A stretch of DNA of 64,000 nt from Methanoculleus thermophilus (GTDB lineage Archaea; Halobacteriota; Methanomicrobia; Methanomicrobiales; Methanoculleaceae): the NCBI RefSeq assembly GCF_001571405.1, contig NZ_BCNX01000008.1, positions 124,001-188,000 on the forward strand. The letters run 5' to 3'. This document shows positions 1 through 8,565 of this stretch, in pieces (the first letter of the stretch is position 1; each line of letters opens with the position of its first letter). A program made the translations under genes and the position numbers. The notes below the pieces were generated by a model that was not told where the DNA came from, made no database searches, and saw only the letters and a program-made list of their open reading frames with translations.

Positions 1-330
1 AAGGTTGCGGATGCGGGCCACGAAGTGGAGGTACTCCTCGGCGGTGAGGAAACTCGGCGGGGTCTCCTGCTCGGGGATGATCCCGACGAGTCTGCGGACC
101 GCGATGGGATCGTCGGCCACATCGAGCCCCATCACCCGGGCCGATCCCGCGGTCGGCCGGACCTGTCCGGTCAGCATCCGGATCATCGTCGTCTTGCCCG
201 AGCCGTTCGGACCGAGCAGGCCGAAGAGTTCCCCTTCCGCGACCGAGAACGATACCCTGTTCACCGCGGTGACGCTGCCGTAGTCCTTCGTGAGGTCGAC
301 CGCCTCGATCATCTGCCGCATTGTAGTCAT
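1..330 (-). CDS. ABC transporter ATP-binding protein (5' part, cut by window edge)
   Basis: The first 110 codons are present and the gene continues beyond base 1. The product starts MTTMRQMIEAVDLTKDYG and carries a Walker A motif GPNGSGKTT at residues 40-48 and a Q-loop glutamine at about residue 88 (IIPEQETPP). This is the nucleotide-binding subunit of an ABC exporter of the CcmA/NatA type; ABC-2 type permeases usually lie next to such genes, but any partner here is outside the window. The start at 330 sits 3 bases after GGAGG; an in-frame ATG at 321 with 12-base spacing is the alternative. The signature motif and Walker B are not in view, so the substrate cannot be called. Confidence 0.9.
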   Translation of the reverse strand, partial: MTTMRQMIEAVDLTKDYGSVTAVNRVSFSVAEGELFGLLGPNGSGKTTMIRMLTGQVRPTAGSARVMGLDVADDPIAVRRLVGIIPEQETPPSFLTAEEYLHFVARIRNL

Positions 331-371
331 GCTCCTCCGGGTCTTTGGTGGATGAACATCGGCACAAGGCC

Positions 372-381
372 AGTATAATAC
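372..381 (-). promoter_or_regulatory. TATA box for the ABC ATPase gene
   Basis: Read on the minus strand this is GTATTATACT, about 42-50 bases upstream of the ATG at 330. It predicts a transcript starting near 350, with a short leader that contains the GGAGG ribosome site. It is assigned only on match to the archaeal TATA consensus and on spacing. Confidence 0.5.
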
Positions 382-541
382 CTTTCGATCTATTTCGGCT
401 GAACTGCGTGTGACTTAACAAAAACTTTCTGAACGCTTCCGGTTTTATCCCGGAAGGAACCTCGCTACTGTCCGAATATTGCCGGCGACGGAGAGAGGCG
501 CAGGTTCTGCTCCCTGCAGGCCCGGGCCGCCCGGTAGCAGA

Positions 542-549
542 TATTAATA
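542..549 (+). promoter_or_regulatory. TATA box for the 2TM protein gene
   Basis: An AT-rich palindromic core (TATTAATA) lies 28 bases before the ATG at 577. That spacing is typical of an archaeal TATA box driving a nearly leaderless mRNA, and no ribosome-binding site is seen before the ATG. Confidence 0.45.
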
Positions 550-576
550 TCTACTCTGATTGTTTACCACATCCTC

Positions 577-856
577 ATGGACGAACAGGAACGGTATGCG
601 CGTGCAAAGGAGTATGTCGAGGGGCTGCAGGGCTTCTATGTGCACCTTGCCGCCTACATCATCGTCAACGTCCTCCTCTTCGCCTTCAACATCCTGACCG
701 ATCCCGGGGGCCTCTGGTTCTACTGGGTGACCATCTTCTGGGGCGTGGGCCTGGCGCTGCACGCGATCGGCGTCTTTGCCGGGGACCGGGTCTTTGGCAG
801 GGCGTGGGGAAGAGCGAACGATCCGCGAGATCATGGAGCGCGATCGGCGGCGGTGA
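577..856 (+). CDS. 2TM domain membrane protein, frameshifted near its 3' end
   Basis: A small membrane protein of the 2TM-domain type (PF13239-like). It has a charged N-terminus with a YAXAKEYVE helix, membrane segments at about residues 20-41 and 47-66 (WFYWVTIFWGVGLALHAIGVF), then a basic tail. In the continuous frame the tail becomes unlike the family after GRAW, and the ORF runs to 1029, 119 bases into the next gene. Reading one G fewer in the GGGG run at 806-809 gives EERTIREIMERDRRR and a stop at 854-856, the expected family ending just upstream of the phosphorylase. I therefore annotate 577-856 with a +1 frameshift at 806-809, either a sequencing error or a real mutation. Function of the family is unknown. 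Confidence 0.7.
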
Positions 857-910
857 TCCGCCCCTCCGACAGAAGCACTTATCAGGTGCGACAGGTAATG
901 CCCCGGCACG

Positions 911-3106
911 ATGAAGACGGAGATACCCTACGACCGATTCGCCCATGTCCCGGAGCGAATCTTCGGACTGGTCGACCTCGCGTACAACCTCTGGTGGAGC
1001 TGGCATTCCTCGGCGAGCGTCCTTTTTAAGCAGCTGAACCGGGAGGAGTGGAAGATGAGCCGCCACAACCCGGTCAGGATGCTCCAGGACACACCACCCC
1101 GGTACTTCGAGCGTGCGGCAACGAATCCAGAATTTCTCCGCCGTTACGATATCATCATGCACCGGTTCCGGCAGTACATGGAGCCGAGGACGAGCTGGTT
1201 TGCGCAGCACTACCCCGGCCGGGTGCCGCTGACGATCGCCTACCTCTCAAGCGAATTTGGAGTGCACCACTCACTTCCGTTCTACGCGGGGGGGCTTGGC
1301 GTCCTCGCCGGGGATCACATCAAAGCAGCGAGCGATCTCGGCGTGCCGACGGTCGCTGTCGGGTTCATGTATGCCGAGGGTTATCTTCACCAGCATATCG
1401 AGGCGAACGGGTGGCAGAAGAACGTCGCCGAGATCCTGGATCGCGATGCCGCCCCGGTCCTCCGGGTTCTCGACGATAACGGCCGCCAGCTCGTGGTCCA
1501 GGTCCCTCTGCTCGACCCTCCCATCCACGTTGCGGTCTGGAAGGTGCAGGTGGGGCGTGTCCCTCTCTACCTCCTCGATACCCATATCGATGAGAACCTT
1601 CCCGAGAACCGGAGCATCTCCCACCGCCTTTACCTAAAGGAGATCGAGAGCCGGCTGCGGCAGGAGGTGGTGCTCGGCATCGGGGGGCGGAAGGTCATTC
1701 ATACCCTCGGGATCGACTACTCGGCGATGCACCTAAACGAGGGCCATTCCGCGTTCGCTCTGCTTGAGCGGCTCAGGGAGCGGATCGTCGCCGGGATGTC
1801 GTTTGAGGAGGCGCGCGAGCAGGTCCGGGGCACCTCGATCTTCACCACCCACACCCCTGTCCCCGCCGCTCACGACGTCTTCCCCGAGGACCTGATGTCG
1901 AAGTACTTCCGCAATTACTGCTCCTCGCTCGGTCTTACCTGGGACGAGTTCATGGCCCTCGGGGAGGACCCGCATAACCCGGGCGCCGGATTCAACATGA
2001 CCGCGTTTGCGTTCCGAATGAGCCGCTTCCATAACGGCGTCTCTAAAAAACACGGCGAGGTTGCCCGGGAGATGTGGCAACCCCTCTGGCCCGAGCACCC
2101 GGTCGAGAAGGTGCCGATCGACTATGTCACAAACGGTGTGCACGTGCCCACGTGGCTGAACCACCGGATCGAGTGGCTCATCGACCGGTACATGGATCCG
2201 ATTCACCCGGACTGGCGGGAGGACTACGATAATCCGACCATATGGGAGGTGATCGATGAGATCCCGGACGAAGAACTCTGGCGTGAGCACCAGTGGCTGA
2301 AGATGAAACTCTTTGCCCGAATCCGGGAGCGGAAACGTCTCAAGTGGGCGGGGCACCGTGATGAGCCTGCAAACCTCGCCGCCGAGGGGCTCATGCTCGA
2401 CACCTCGGCGCTGACGATCGGGTTTGCCCGCCGGTTTGCCGAGTACAAGCGGGCGGACCTGATCTTCCAGGACCTGGACCGGCTCGACCGGATCGTGAAC
2501 AACCGCTGGAGACCCGTGCAGTTCATCTTCGCCGGGAAGGCCCATCCGGCCGACGAGCGGGGCAAGCAGATCCTGCAGAGGATCTACCTGTATGCCCAGG
2601 ATCCCCGGTTCGGCGGCCGAATCGCGTTCGTCGAGGATTACGACGAGCAACTTGCCCACTACATGGTCCACGGGGTTGATGTCTGGATGAACACCCCCGT
2701 CCCGCTCATGGAGGCGAGCGGCACGAGCGGCATGAAGGCGGGGATGAACGGGGTCTTAAACCTCTCGGTTCTCGACGGCTGGTGGATCGAAGGTTACAAC
2801 GGGAGGAACGGCTGGGCCATCGAGGGCCGCCCCGCCACGATGGAGGGGATCGAGCCCGATGCGGAGATGCTTTACGACCTCATCGAGAACGAGATCGCAC
2901 CGCTCTACTACTCGCGAACAATGGACGACATCCCGCATAAGTGGGTTCGGATGATGAAGGAGTCGATAAAGAGTATTGCGCCGCAGTACAGTTCCATCCG
3001 GATGCTCAAGGAGTATATCACCAGGTACTACCCTTCGGTCTGCACGTATGCAACCGGATCCGGGAGGCAGATGGCCGGGCTCGAGGAGGTCTGCCTTCCC
3101 CGGTGA
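911..3106 (+). CDS. glgP: alpha-glucan (glycogen) phosphorylase family protein
   Basis: A 731-residue GT35-type phosphorylase, which releases glucose 1-phosphate from alpha-1,4-glucan storage polymer using pyridoxal phosphate. The N-terminal region (FGLVDLAYNLWWSWH) matches the DUF3417 module of the short archaeal/bacterial phosphorylases. The PLP-lysine motif EASGTSGMKAGMNG is intact, with the Schiff-base lysine at K609. The RFAEYKRADLI and WMNTPVPLMEASGTSG blocks of the sugar-phosphate site are also visible. The size is shorter than E. coli GlgP (about 800 residues), as is usual for this subgroup. It is probably co-oriented with the 2TM gene by chance. The cytoplasmic role is energy-reserve glycogen breakdown, inferred from the family. 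Confidence 0.92.
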   Translation: MKTEIPYDRFAHVPERIFGLVDLAYNLWWSWHSSASVLFKQLNREEWKMSRHNPVRMLQDTPPRYFERAATNPEFLRRYDIIMHRFRQYMEPRTSWFAQHYPGRVPLTIAYLSSEFGVHHSLPFYAGGLGVLAGDHIKAASDLGVPTVAVGFMYAEGYLHQHIEANGWQKNVAEILDRDAAPVLRVLDDNGRQLVVQVPLLDPPIHVAVWKVQVGRVPLYLLDTHIDENLPENRSISHRLYLKEIESRLRQEVVLGIGGRKVIHTLGIDYSAMHLNEGHSAFALLERLRERIVAGMSFEEAREQVRGTSIFTTHTPVPAAHDVFPEDLMSKYFRNYCSSLGLTWDEFMALGEDPHNPGAGFNMTAFAFRMSRFHNGVSKKHGEVAREMWQPLWPEHPVEKVPIDYVTNGVHVPTWLNHRIEWLIDRYMDPIHPDWREDYDNPTIWEVIDEIPDEELWREHQWLKMKLFARIRERKRLKWAGHRDEPANLAAEGLMLDTSALTIGFARRFAEYKRADLIFQDLDRLDRIVNNRWRPVQFIFAGKAHPADERGKQILQRIYLYAQDPRFGGRIAFVEDYDEQLAHYMVHGVDVWMNTPVPLMEASGTSGMKAGMNGVLNLSVLDGWWIEGYNGRNGWAIEGRPATMEGIEPDAEMLYDLIENEIAPLYYSRTMDDIPHKWVRMMKESIKSIAPQYSSIRMLKEYITRYYPSVCTYATGSGRQMAGLEEVCLPR

Positions 3107-3498
3107 CCCGGGATGCCCCCGACTTCAACTGGGAATCACGCAGGTGTATGGGGGTAACAGGGATTCCTGCAATAAAAGGCACCTCACGCGGCGGAAGACG
3201 ACTACCCGGCGATCCACGACATGGCCCGCGTGCGTTCGGCCATGAGAACGAGGCGTGGCTGGTTGATCCCCTTTTGGCGTCACCGGAGTTCGTCCCGCCC
3301 CTCTTCTTGGTCGCGGAGGCGGAGGAATGATGCGGCCTGCTGGTGGGAAGGCGCCACGTTGTCGGGGATGTTCGAATCTAAATATAATACTGAATATTAA
3401 TTTTTTCGGAATTAATATTCGACTGATAGAAACCGTTAACGTTTTTTAACAGACGAGATCAAATATCTCTACCTGAGGCCAACGTTTAAGGTTTTGAT
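3107..3498 (+). other. intergenic region with AT-rich promoter and a palindrome
   Basis: The first half is GC-rich and holds only a doubtful 60-codon ORF (3148-3330, MGVTGIPAIKG...) with no ribosome site or recognisable motif. The second half (3370-3490) is unusually AT-rich for this genome. It contains the 11-bp perfect inverted repeat at 3392-3420, a second GTTAA/TTAAC pair near 3442-3457, and a TATA-like CAAATATC near 3462-3469 that suits the gene starting at 3499. Confidence 0.6.
3392..3420. repeat. perfect 11-bp inverted repeat, AT-rich
   Basis: GAATATTAATT at 3392-3402 and its exact complement at 3410-3420 flank a 7-base loop (TTTTCGG). It lies 79 bases before the transglutaminase-like gene and just downstream of TATA-like AAATATAATAC. 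It could be an operator, or a terminator hairpin for upstream transcription because the loop holds a T-run. Confidence 0.75.
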
Positions 3499-4458
3499 AT
3501 GGAGTTAAAGGACGTTCTCCCCGTCCTCGCGGGCGGGATCGTGATCCTGGTCATTGCCCTCGTAGTCAAGCCCATGCTTCTAGGGGAGCCGATCGGCTTG
3601 GGCTCCCGTGAAACGGTACCTCTCCCGGAACTGCCTGAATATCGCCCGCCCACGCCGGTAGCGACCGCGACGCCCCTGCCGGACGACGGCGAGGTCTATA
3701 CCCGGAGTTTCCGCTGGACGTCGATCGACGGCGGTGTCCATACGACAGAGATCAGTGTTCCAAAAGCGCTCTTCCATGAGCACCGGGAGACGCCGCGCTA
3801 TGCCGATCATCTCTACTGGGGCCGGTACGCCCTCGAGGATGCTGACCGGCCGGTCCTTGAGGACCTCGCCCGGCAGATTGCGCCTCCGGTCGACAACCCG
3901 GACAAGGAGTACTTCCGGCTGATGAATCTCATCTTCTTCGTCCAGCAGATCCCCTACGATGCGGACGGGAACACGACATCCTATATCGAAGGCACCCTCC
4001 CCCCACACACCCTGTCCGTGAAAGGCAGTATCGAATACCCCAAGTATCCCGTCGAGACCCTCGTCGACGGGAGGGGGGACTGCGAGGATGCGGCTATCCT
4101 GATGGCCGGGCTCCTCGACGTTCTTGGCTATGATACGGTGCTGCTTGAGTACTCGGATCACATGGCTCTCGGCATCCGGATGGATGCGTTCAACCCCTAC
4201 TATGCGAAATACTTGCCGAGGTACTTCACACACGAAGGAAAGCGCTACTATTACGTCGAAGGGACGGATTTCGAGTGGAATTACGTCTCACGCTACAGTA
4301 CTGCGCGCTGGGGGAAGCCGCTCGCCATCGGCGACACCCAGGATGCCTCGATCGCGAGTGTGAGATCCGAGAACCCGCGGATCATCCCCATCTGCTACAT
4401 CCCCACGCCTGAGGAGTACCAGATCTATCCGGTCCGGCTGCCGAAAGGAGGAGCGTGA
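3499..4458 (+). CDS. membrane-anchored transglutaminase-like protein
   Basis: A 319-residue protein with one N-terminal membrane anchor (residues about 6-27), a proline-rich linker, and a transglutaminase-like papain-fold domain. The probable catalytic triad is Cys195 in GRGDCEDAAIL, His221 in SDHMALGI and Asp257 in EGTDFEW, all in the usual order and context. The family includes proteases and amidases as well as true transglutaminases, so the reaction is open. The active domain is predicted outside the membrane. It overlaps the next gene by 4 bases (GTGA at 4455-4458), so the two are translationally coupled and likely work together at the envelope. Confidence 0.8.
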   Translation: MELKDVLPVLAGGIVILVIALVVKPMLLGEPIGLGSRETVPLPELPEYRPPTPVATATPLPDDGEVYTRSFRWTSIDGGVHTTEISVPKALFHEHRETPRYADHLYWGRYALEDADRPVLEDLARQIAPPVDNPDKEYFRLMNLIFFVQQIPYDADGNTTSYIEGTLPPHTLSVKGSIEYPKYPVETLVDGRGDCEDAAILMAGLLDVLGYDTVLLEYSDHMALGIRMDAFNPYYAKYLPRYFTHEGKRYYYVEGTDFEWNYVSRYSTARWGKPLAIGDTQDASIASVRSENPRIIPICYIPTPEEYQIYPVRLPKGGA

Positions 4459-5108
4459 GAGCCGTGGACCTGAAGATTCCTGCCCTTCAAGATCTTAAAA
4501 TCCCTCGCCTCCAGGACCTTAAGGTCCCCGGTCTCCAGAACATTAAGGTCCCCAGCCTCTCAAAGATCGCCGCCGGCCTGAGGAAAGTACTTGTTGCTGT
4601 GTGGGTGGTGGTTGCTCTTATAGCAATTGCCTTCGTCGGATGGACGCTTATTCATGACTACAATGAAGACCGAGAGGTTGCAATCTTCGCCGGCCATGTG
4701 GCGGCTTCGGAGGCCGATCTCTCTTTAATCCATGAGAAGATCTCGGCCCATATGCAATCCCGCAATACCTCAATCGCCGAGGCTGATGCCTATACGCAGG
4801 AGTTTGCAGCCATCGCAGAGTATGGCAGGGCCGTCACGGCCTACCACCGGCAGGTCATCAGTGCGGATAGTCTTCCGAAAGAGTACGCCGGGGTGCAGTC
4901 CGCTTACATCCGGGCGCTCGACAACCTGAACCGCGCGTTTTCACTCTGGTCGTCGGCTGCCACCGCCTACGATCTCAAGGAGTACACGGTGGCTGACAGA
5001 AACCTCGCCGAGGCTGACCAGGCGTGGCGGGAGTACATCGTCGCGGTCATGGACTATAATCGTGAACTCCGTGCCGCGGAAGGGGCGGGGAGGGTTCCCC
5101 CCGCCTAA
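4455..5108 (+). CDS. hypothetical single-pass membrane protein with octapeptide repeats
   Basis: I do not recognise this family. The GTG start overlaps the upstream stop (GTGA). Residues 6-37 are four tandem eight-residue repeats of the form LKxPxLQD, with matching 24-base repeats in DNA at about 4470-4565. A membrane segment at residues 45-66 and a mainly helical domain of about 150 residues follow. The repeats precede the anchor, so they probably face the cytoplasm, and their spacing suggests an amphipathic or scaffold segment. It is coupled to the transglutaminase-like gene and ends 4 bases into the convergent lipoprotein gene. Confidence 0.7.
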   Translation: MRAVDLKIPALQDLKIPRLQDLKVPGLQNIKVPSLSKIAAGLRKVLVAVWVVVALIAIAFVGWTLIHDYNEDREVAIFAGHVAASEADLSLIHEKISAHMQSRNTSIAEADAYTQEFAAIAEYGRAVTAYHRQVISADSLPKEYAGVQSAYIRALDNLNRAFSLWSSAATAYDLKEYTVADRNLAEADQAWREYIVAVMDYNRELRAAEGAGRVPPA

Positions 5109-5770
5109 ACGAGATACTTTGTCGGGACGTAGACGGTGATCTTAAACGATCGTACCGCCTCCGTGTGAATGACAAAGCGGTAGTCCTTGTATCCTTCCTT
5201 GATGAAGAACCGTTGGTCCTTCTCGATAAATTCCCTGGAAGTGGTGGAGTTTAGGAACGGGAATTCGTTCCTTGTGTATCTGATGCTCTCGATGATATGG
5301 TTTGGGTCCTCTGGATCTTGGATCTGCACCGTGATCAGGGGGAAGTCGTCTATCGGCACCGCGCTCACGTTGACTGCCCAGTAAGGGAAGGGGATGTGGT
5401 AAGCCTCGGTGATGAAGTCCCGTGGGGTGAAGGAGAGATCCGAGGCGGCCACCACTGCGTACTCGGTCATGCCTTCAGAGATCCGGATATCGTCGGGCTG
5501 CTTCGTCGTCGCGATCGTGGGTGTCGGGGTCGGGGTGTGGTAGATCCACGGGTCGAGGAACTCCACTCTCAGCGGCCCTTTATCGCGGGACGGGACGGGC
5601 GGCGTGGGGGCCGGATGGCCTGCCACCGCCGCCTCCACCTCGGTCGGCACAGGCAACGGGGTTGGGGAGAGCGACTGGATATCTGCTTCGGTACTCTCCG
5701 TCTCCGTGCAGCCTCCGGCGATCGTAGCGGCCGCAAGGAGAATCAGGAGCAGGATGTGGAGCCTTTGCAT
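5105..5770 (-). CDS. putative lipoprotein with Thr/Pro-rich linkers
   Basis: A 221-residue exported protein. The hydrophobic signal (HILLLILLAAATIAGG) ends in a lipobox with the acceptor cysteine at C21, followed by low-complexity linkers (PTPLPVPTE, HTPTPTPTI) and a C-terminal domain of about 120 residues with no family I recognise. The Thr/Pro linkers resemble those of other surface proteins in this window (for example 20179-21192). The gene is convergent with the upstream pair and overlaps its end by 4 bases. A TATA-like ATAAATGAG lies about 40 bases before the ATG. Confidence 0.7.
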   Translation of the reverse strand: MQRLHILLLILLAAATIAGGCTETESTEADIQSLSPTPLPVPTEVEAAVAGHPAPTPPVPSRDKGPLRVEFLDPWIYHTPTPTPTIATTKQPDDIRISEGMTEYAVVAASDLSFTPRDFITEAYHIPFPYWAVNVSAVPIDDFPLITVQIQDPEDPNHIIESIRYTRNEFPFLNSTTSREFIEKDQRFFIKEGYKDYRFVIHTEAVRSFKITVYVPTKYLV

Positions 5771-5861
5771 AGTTATCTCTTTTTGGGAGAGCCTATTAGT
5801 AGTTACTCATTTATCCGGCCAGCGGCGAATCAAAAAGGGTGTGGTTTCAAGGGGGACTGCT

Positions 5862-6356
5862 TCATGTCCCCTCGAAGGCTTCCATAGTATGGTCTTCGAA
5901 CTGCCTGCCGAAGCGCTCAAACGCCCTCTCCACCTCGGCGATGCCGGCCGGGTCTCCCAGTTTCAGCAGGGCCGCGGCGGTCAGGGCCCGGCAGCACTCG
6001 GACTTGCTGGTCTGGAGGGTCTCGACCAGCGGGCTGACCGCCCGAGGGTCACCGATCTCGGCAAGCGCCCAGATTGCGGGGTTCTTGATCTCGTCGTCCG
6101 TGACGAGCACAACCCCGACGAGTTGCTCGACCGCTTCAGCGCCGAGGCGCGCGAGCGCCATCGCAACGGTCCAGCGTGCGTTGCTCTCGGTGGAGAGAAG
6201 GGTCTGAACCAACGGTCCAACCGCCGGAGCCCCGATCTCCCCGAGGTCGGCAATGGCCTTCAGGCTGGTGTAGGTGTCGGCGTTCAGCATGACCTGTATC
6301 AACTCCCGGACCCGTGTTGCGTCTTTTGCCTCTCTCTTCTCGATGGTCTTCTGCAT
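5862..6356 (-). CDS. HEAT-repeat protein
   Basis: A 164-residue alpha-solenoid protein starting MQKTIEKREAKDATRVREL. At least three HEAT/PBS-lyase-type repeats are visible (ADLGEIGAPAVGPLVQTLL, ALARLGAEAVEQLV, ALAEIGDPRAVSPLVETL). The open frame extends to 6548, but the ATG at 6356 is chosen because CAGGAGGTG precedes it at good distance and the extension is Arg-rich and unlike coding sequence. HEAT proteins act as protein-binding scaffolds; the partner is unknown. Another small HEAT gene lies at 19871. Confidence 0.8.
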   Translation of the reverse strand: MQKTIEKREAKDATRVRELIQVMLNADTYTSLKAIADLGEIGAPAVGPLVQTLLSTESNARWTVAMALARLGAEAVEQLVGVVLVTDDEIKNPAIWALAEIGDPRAVSPLVETLQTSKSECCRALTAAALLKLGDPAGIAEVERAFERFGRQFEDHTMEAFEGT

Positions 6357-6495
6357 CTCTGCACCTCCTGTGCGAATGCTGGATGTTCCGGGGTTAAAAT
6401 AAGCCTTTACAAACCAGAATCGCCGTACAGTGCTGCGCAACGGCTCTGCCGGGCATAGGTTTATGTGTCCTCTCCGGGGCGGTCGGCCCCGTCGC

Positions 6496-6519
6496 CTGGA
6501 GCACCTGGTGGTGCTCCAG
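6496..6519. repeat. perfect 10-bp hairpin between HEAT and PAS genes
   Basis: CTGGAGCACC and its exact complement flank a 4-base loop (TGGT). It lies 30 bases after the stop of the wHTH-PAS gene (6549) and before the HEAT gene start. The T-rich tail (TTCTTTTCC) is on the plus side only, so it does not fit a simple terminator for the minus-strand genes. RNA processing or attenuation between the two genes is possible. Confidence 0.6.
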
Positions 6520-6548
6520 TTCTTTTCCTGGCGAAACGTCGCTTTCAT

Positions 6549-8420
6549 CTACCTGGCAGTAACTGCCGCCATCATGCCGATCACCTTACCGTCGTTGCTG
6601 ACGATCGGCGTCCCGAGGAGGTCGGTCCGGAACGCCTCACCATCGCTCCGGATGCCTGTCTGCTCGCCTTGACAGGACCCGCCGTCGAGGACTGTCCGAA
6701 CGATATCTTGGAGTTCGTCGGACCGCTCCCAGAACCGGGAGAAGTGTGACCCCTGCACCTCCTCTGCGGTCGGGTAACCCCAGAGGGCGAGGTATGCGGC
6801 GTTCGCATAGGTCACCACCCCGTCCGGGTCGAGGAGGGCGACCGCCCGCTGGGTGCAGGCGATCGCACGGTCTTTGATGAGGAGTTCCTGTTCCCGCCGT
6901 CGCAGGTCGGCGATATCCGCAAGAAGGATGCGGTAGGTCTGCACCTCTTCGGTGATGTCCTCGCAGGTAACATATTCCGTCCCGTCAGGGAGCGTGACGG
7001 CACGCGAAAGGATCGTCTTCTTCTGTCCGTCCCTGGATCGGATGACGAATGTCCGGGGGCGAATCCGGCCTGGAGCCGATCGTTTGAGGTCCGATTGCCA
7101 GGCCCTGATGGCCTCCAGCCGGTCGTTGTCGTCAGGGAAGATCCGGCGGCTCCACTCGATGGCCGTGGTTTTGCTCTCCGGCTCGTAGCCGAATATCTCC
7201 CAAAACCTCCGGTTTGTGTAGGTAAACCGGCCATCCTGGTCGATGAGCGCGACCCCGAAGGGGGACGAATCGATCATGCCCCGGAACCGCGCCTCGCTCT
7301 GCCGGAGGTGCTCGGCGGCCTCGCGCCGCGCAAGGGATATGGAAGCCTGCCGGACGAACGACTCCACCGTCTCCCGGTTCTCAAGTCCCTTTCCCGGGGA
7401 GAGAAAGACCCCGGCCATGCCGAAGACCTCATCGCGCCAGACCAGCCCCATGACCCAGAGCGTCTGGATATCGAACCGGGCAAGGATCGCCTCGCAGACC
7501 TCTCTTGGGATCGCCTCAAAGCAGAGGTCGTAGAGCGACCACGAGGAGGGTTCGGGACGGAGGACGAACTCCTGTATGCCGCGCACCGAGTGGGGGGTCT
7601 GGTTGTATGGGGGATCAAAGATCCGGCCGATCGGGAGGGAGAGGCCGACGGGGCCCTCTCCCAGGAGTTCCGTAAGCCCCTCCCGGAACCCCTCGCCAGC
7701 GAGATCCCGGATGATGAACTGCCGGTCGGCCGCATCGTAGGAGAAGATGTAGGCATACGCACCCGGCACGAGTTCCGCAAGCCCTTCGGCGATGTAGCGG
7801 TAGATATCCTCCACCGGCTGGAGGTCGACGAGGTCGATCGCCGTCCGGGCGAGGAACGCCATGTTCTGGGTATAGCGCTTCCGGTCGGTGATATCCTCGA
7901 GGACTATCGTGCACCCCTTCGTCCCGTCCTCGAACGTCGTCGGGATCGCCTGCATCTGATAGAAGGCCTCCCTGCCGTTCTCGTGCCGGTAGCGGATATC
8001 GGTGATCACCTGCTCCCGTTCGAGGCTTTCGACAACCGCAAGGGCTTGTGGGGACGAGACGATGGGGAGGTTGGCCTCACGTAGGTTTTGGCCTACAACC
8101 TCCTCTTTTGGGCGTCCCAATCGCGCAAGGCACTGGTCGTTGGCCTGAACGATGACGAGGTCGGCATCGAGGACCAGGATCAGGTTCTTCGTGAAGCAGA
8201 GAAACGCCGAGAGGGGCACGCGCTGTGCGATGGAGTAGACCTTGGCATTCCCGACGAGTTGGAGATCGACCTGGCCGGCGGCCTGCAGCACCTCGAGGTG
8301 CTTTGAGACCGAGTTCCGGTTCACACCGAGGGCCTTTGCAAGTTCGGTGATCGTCATGCCCTTCGGCCGGGACTTGAGGGCCCGCAGGGCTCTCCCCGGG
8401 ATATCATGGTCCGGGGGCAT
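6549..8420 (-). CDS. wHTH-PAS-GAF sensory regulator
   Basis: A 623-residue soluble protein. Residues about 8-70 form a winged helix (MTITELAKALGVNRNSVSKH). A PAS domain follows (LILVLDADLVIVQANDQC), then a GAF-like region at about 190-370, a second PAS (LIDQDGRFTYTNRRFWEIFG) and a last PAS (ALLDPDGVVTYANAAY). There is no histidine-kinase core, so it looks like a one-component transcription regulator with several ligand or redox sensors. It is a paralogue of 13994-15670. A TATA box at 8443-8449 (minus strand) lies about 25 bases before the ATG, predicting a leaderless mRNA. The signal and the target genes are not evident. Confidence 0.85.
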   Translation of the reverse strand: MPPDHDIPGRALRALKSRPKGMTITELAKALGVNRNSVSKHLEVLQAAGQVDLQLVGNAKVYSIAQRVPLSAFLCFTKNLILVLDADLVIVQANDQCLARLGRPKEEVVGQNLREANLPIVSSPQALAVVESLEREQVITDIRYRHENGREAFYQMQAIPTTFEDGTKGCTIVLEDITDRKRYTQNMAFLARTAIDLVDLQPVEDIYRYIAEGLAELVPGAYAYIFSYDAADRQFIIRDLAGEGFREGLTELLGEGPVGLSLPIGRIFDPPYNQTPHSVRGIQEFVLRPEPSSWSLYDLCFEAIPREVCEAILARFDIQTLWVMGLVWRDEVFGMAGVFLSPGKGLENRETVESFVRQASISLARREAAEHLRQSEARFRGMIDSSPFGVALIDQDGRFTYTNRRFWEIFGYEPESKTTAIEWSRRIFPDDNDRLEAIRAWQSDLKRSAPGRIRPRTFVIRSRDGQKKTILSRAVTLPDGTEYVTCEDITEEVQTYRILLADIADLRRREQELLIKDRAIACTQRAVALLDPDGVVTYANAAYLALWGYPTAEEVQGSHFSRFWERSDELQDIVRTVLDGGSCQGEQTGIRSDGEAFRTDLLGTPIVSNDGKVIGMMAAVTAR

Positions 8421-8442
8421 AGCATGACGGTGACGATCTTGG

Positions 8443-8449
8443 TATATAT
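8443..8449 (-). promoter_or_regulatory. TATA box for the wHTH-PAS-GAF gene
   Basis: The core TATATA, near-palindromic and centred about 26 bases upstream of the ATG at 8420, fits leaderless transcription. The methyltransferase gene that diverges from here has its own TATA-like GGATATATGG at about 8508-8517. Confidence 0.5.
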
Positions 8450-8565
8450 GGGTACCCTTCGGAGAGAAACGGCGCTACAAAGGCCTCGATGGGCTGATAC
8501 GGGGTGTTATGGATATATGGCCGGACCGCCTACCCTGTATGAGAAGGCCCGGAGGCCTCTTATTC

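Noticed and set aside
577-1029. 150-residue form of the 2TM protein
   Set aside because: The last 75 residues are unlike the family, lie over glgP, and are explained by one extra G.
6496-6519. Rho-independent terminator for the wHTH-PAS gene
   Set aside because: The T-rich tail is on the opposite strand; left as an inverted repeat only.
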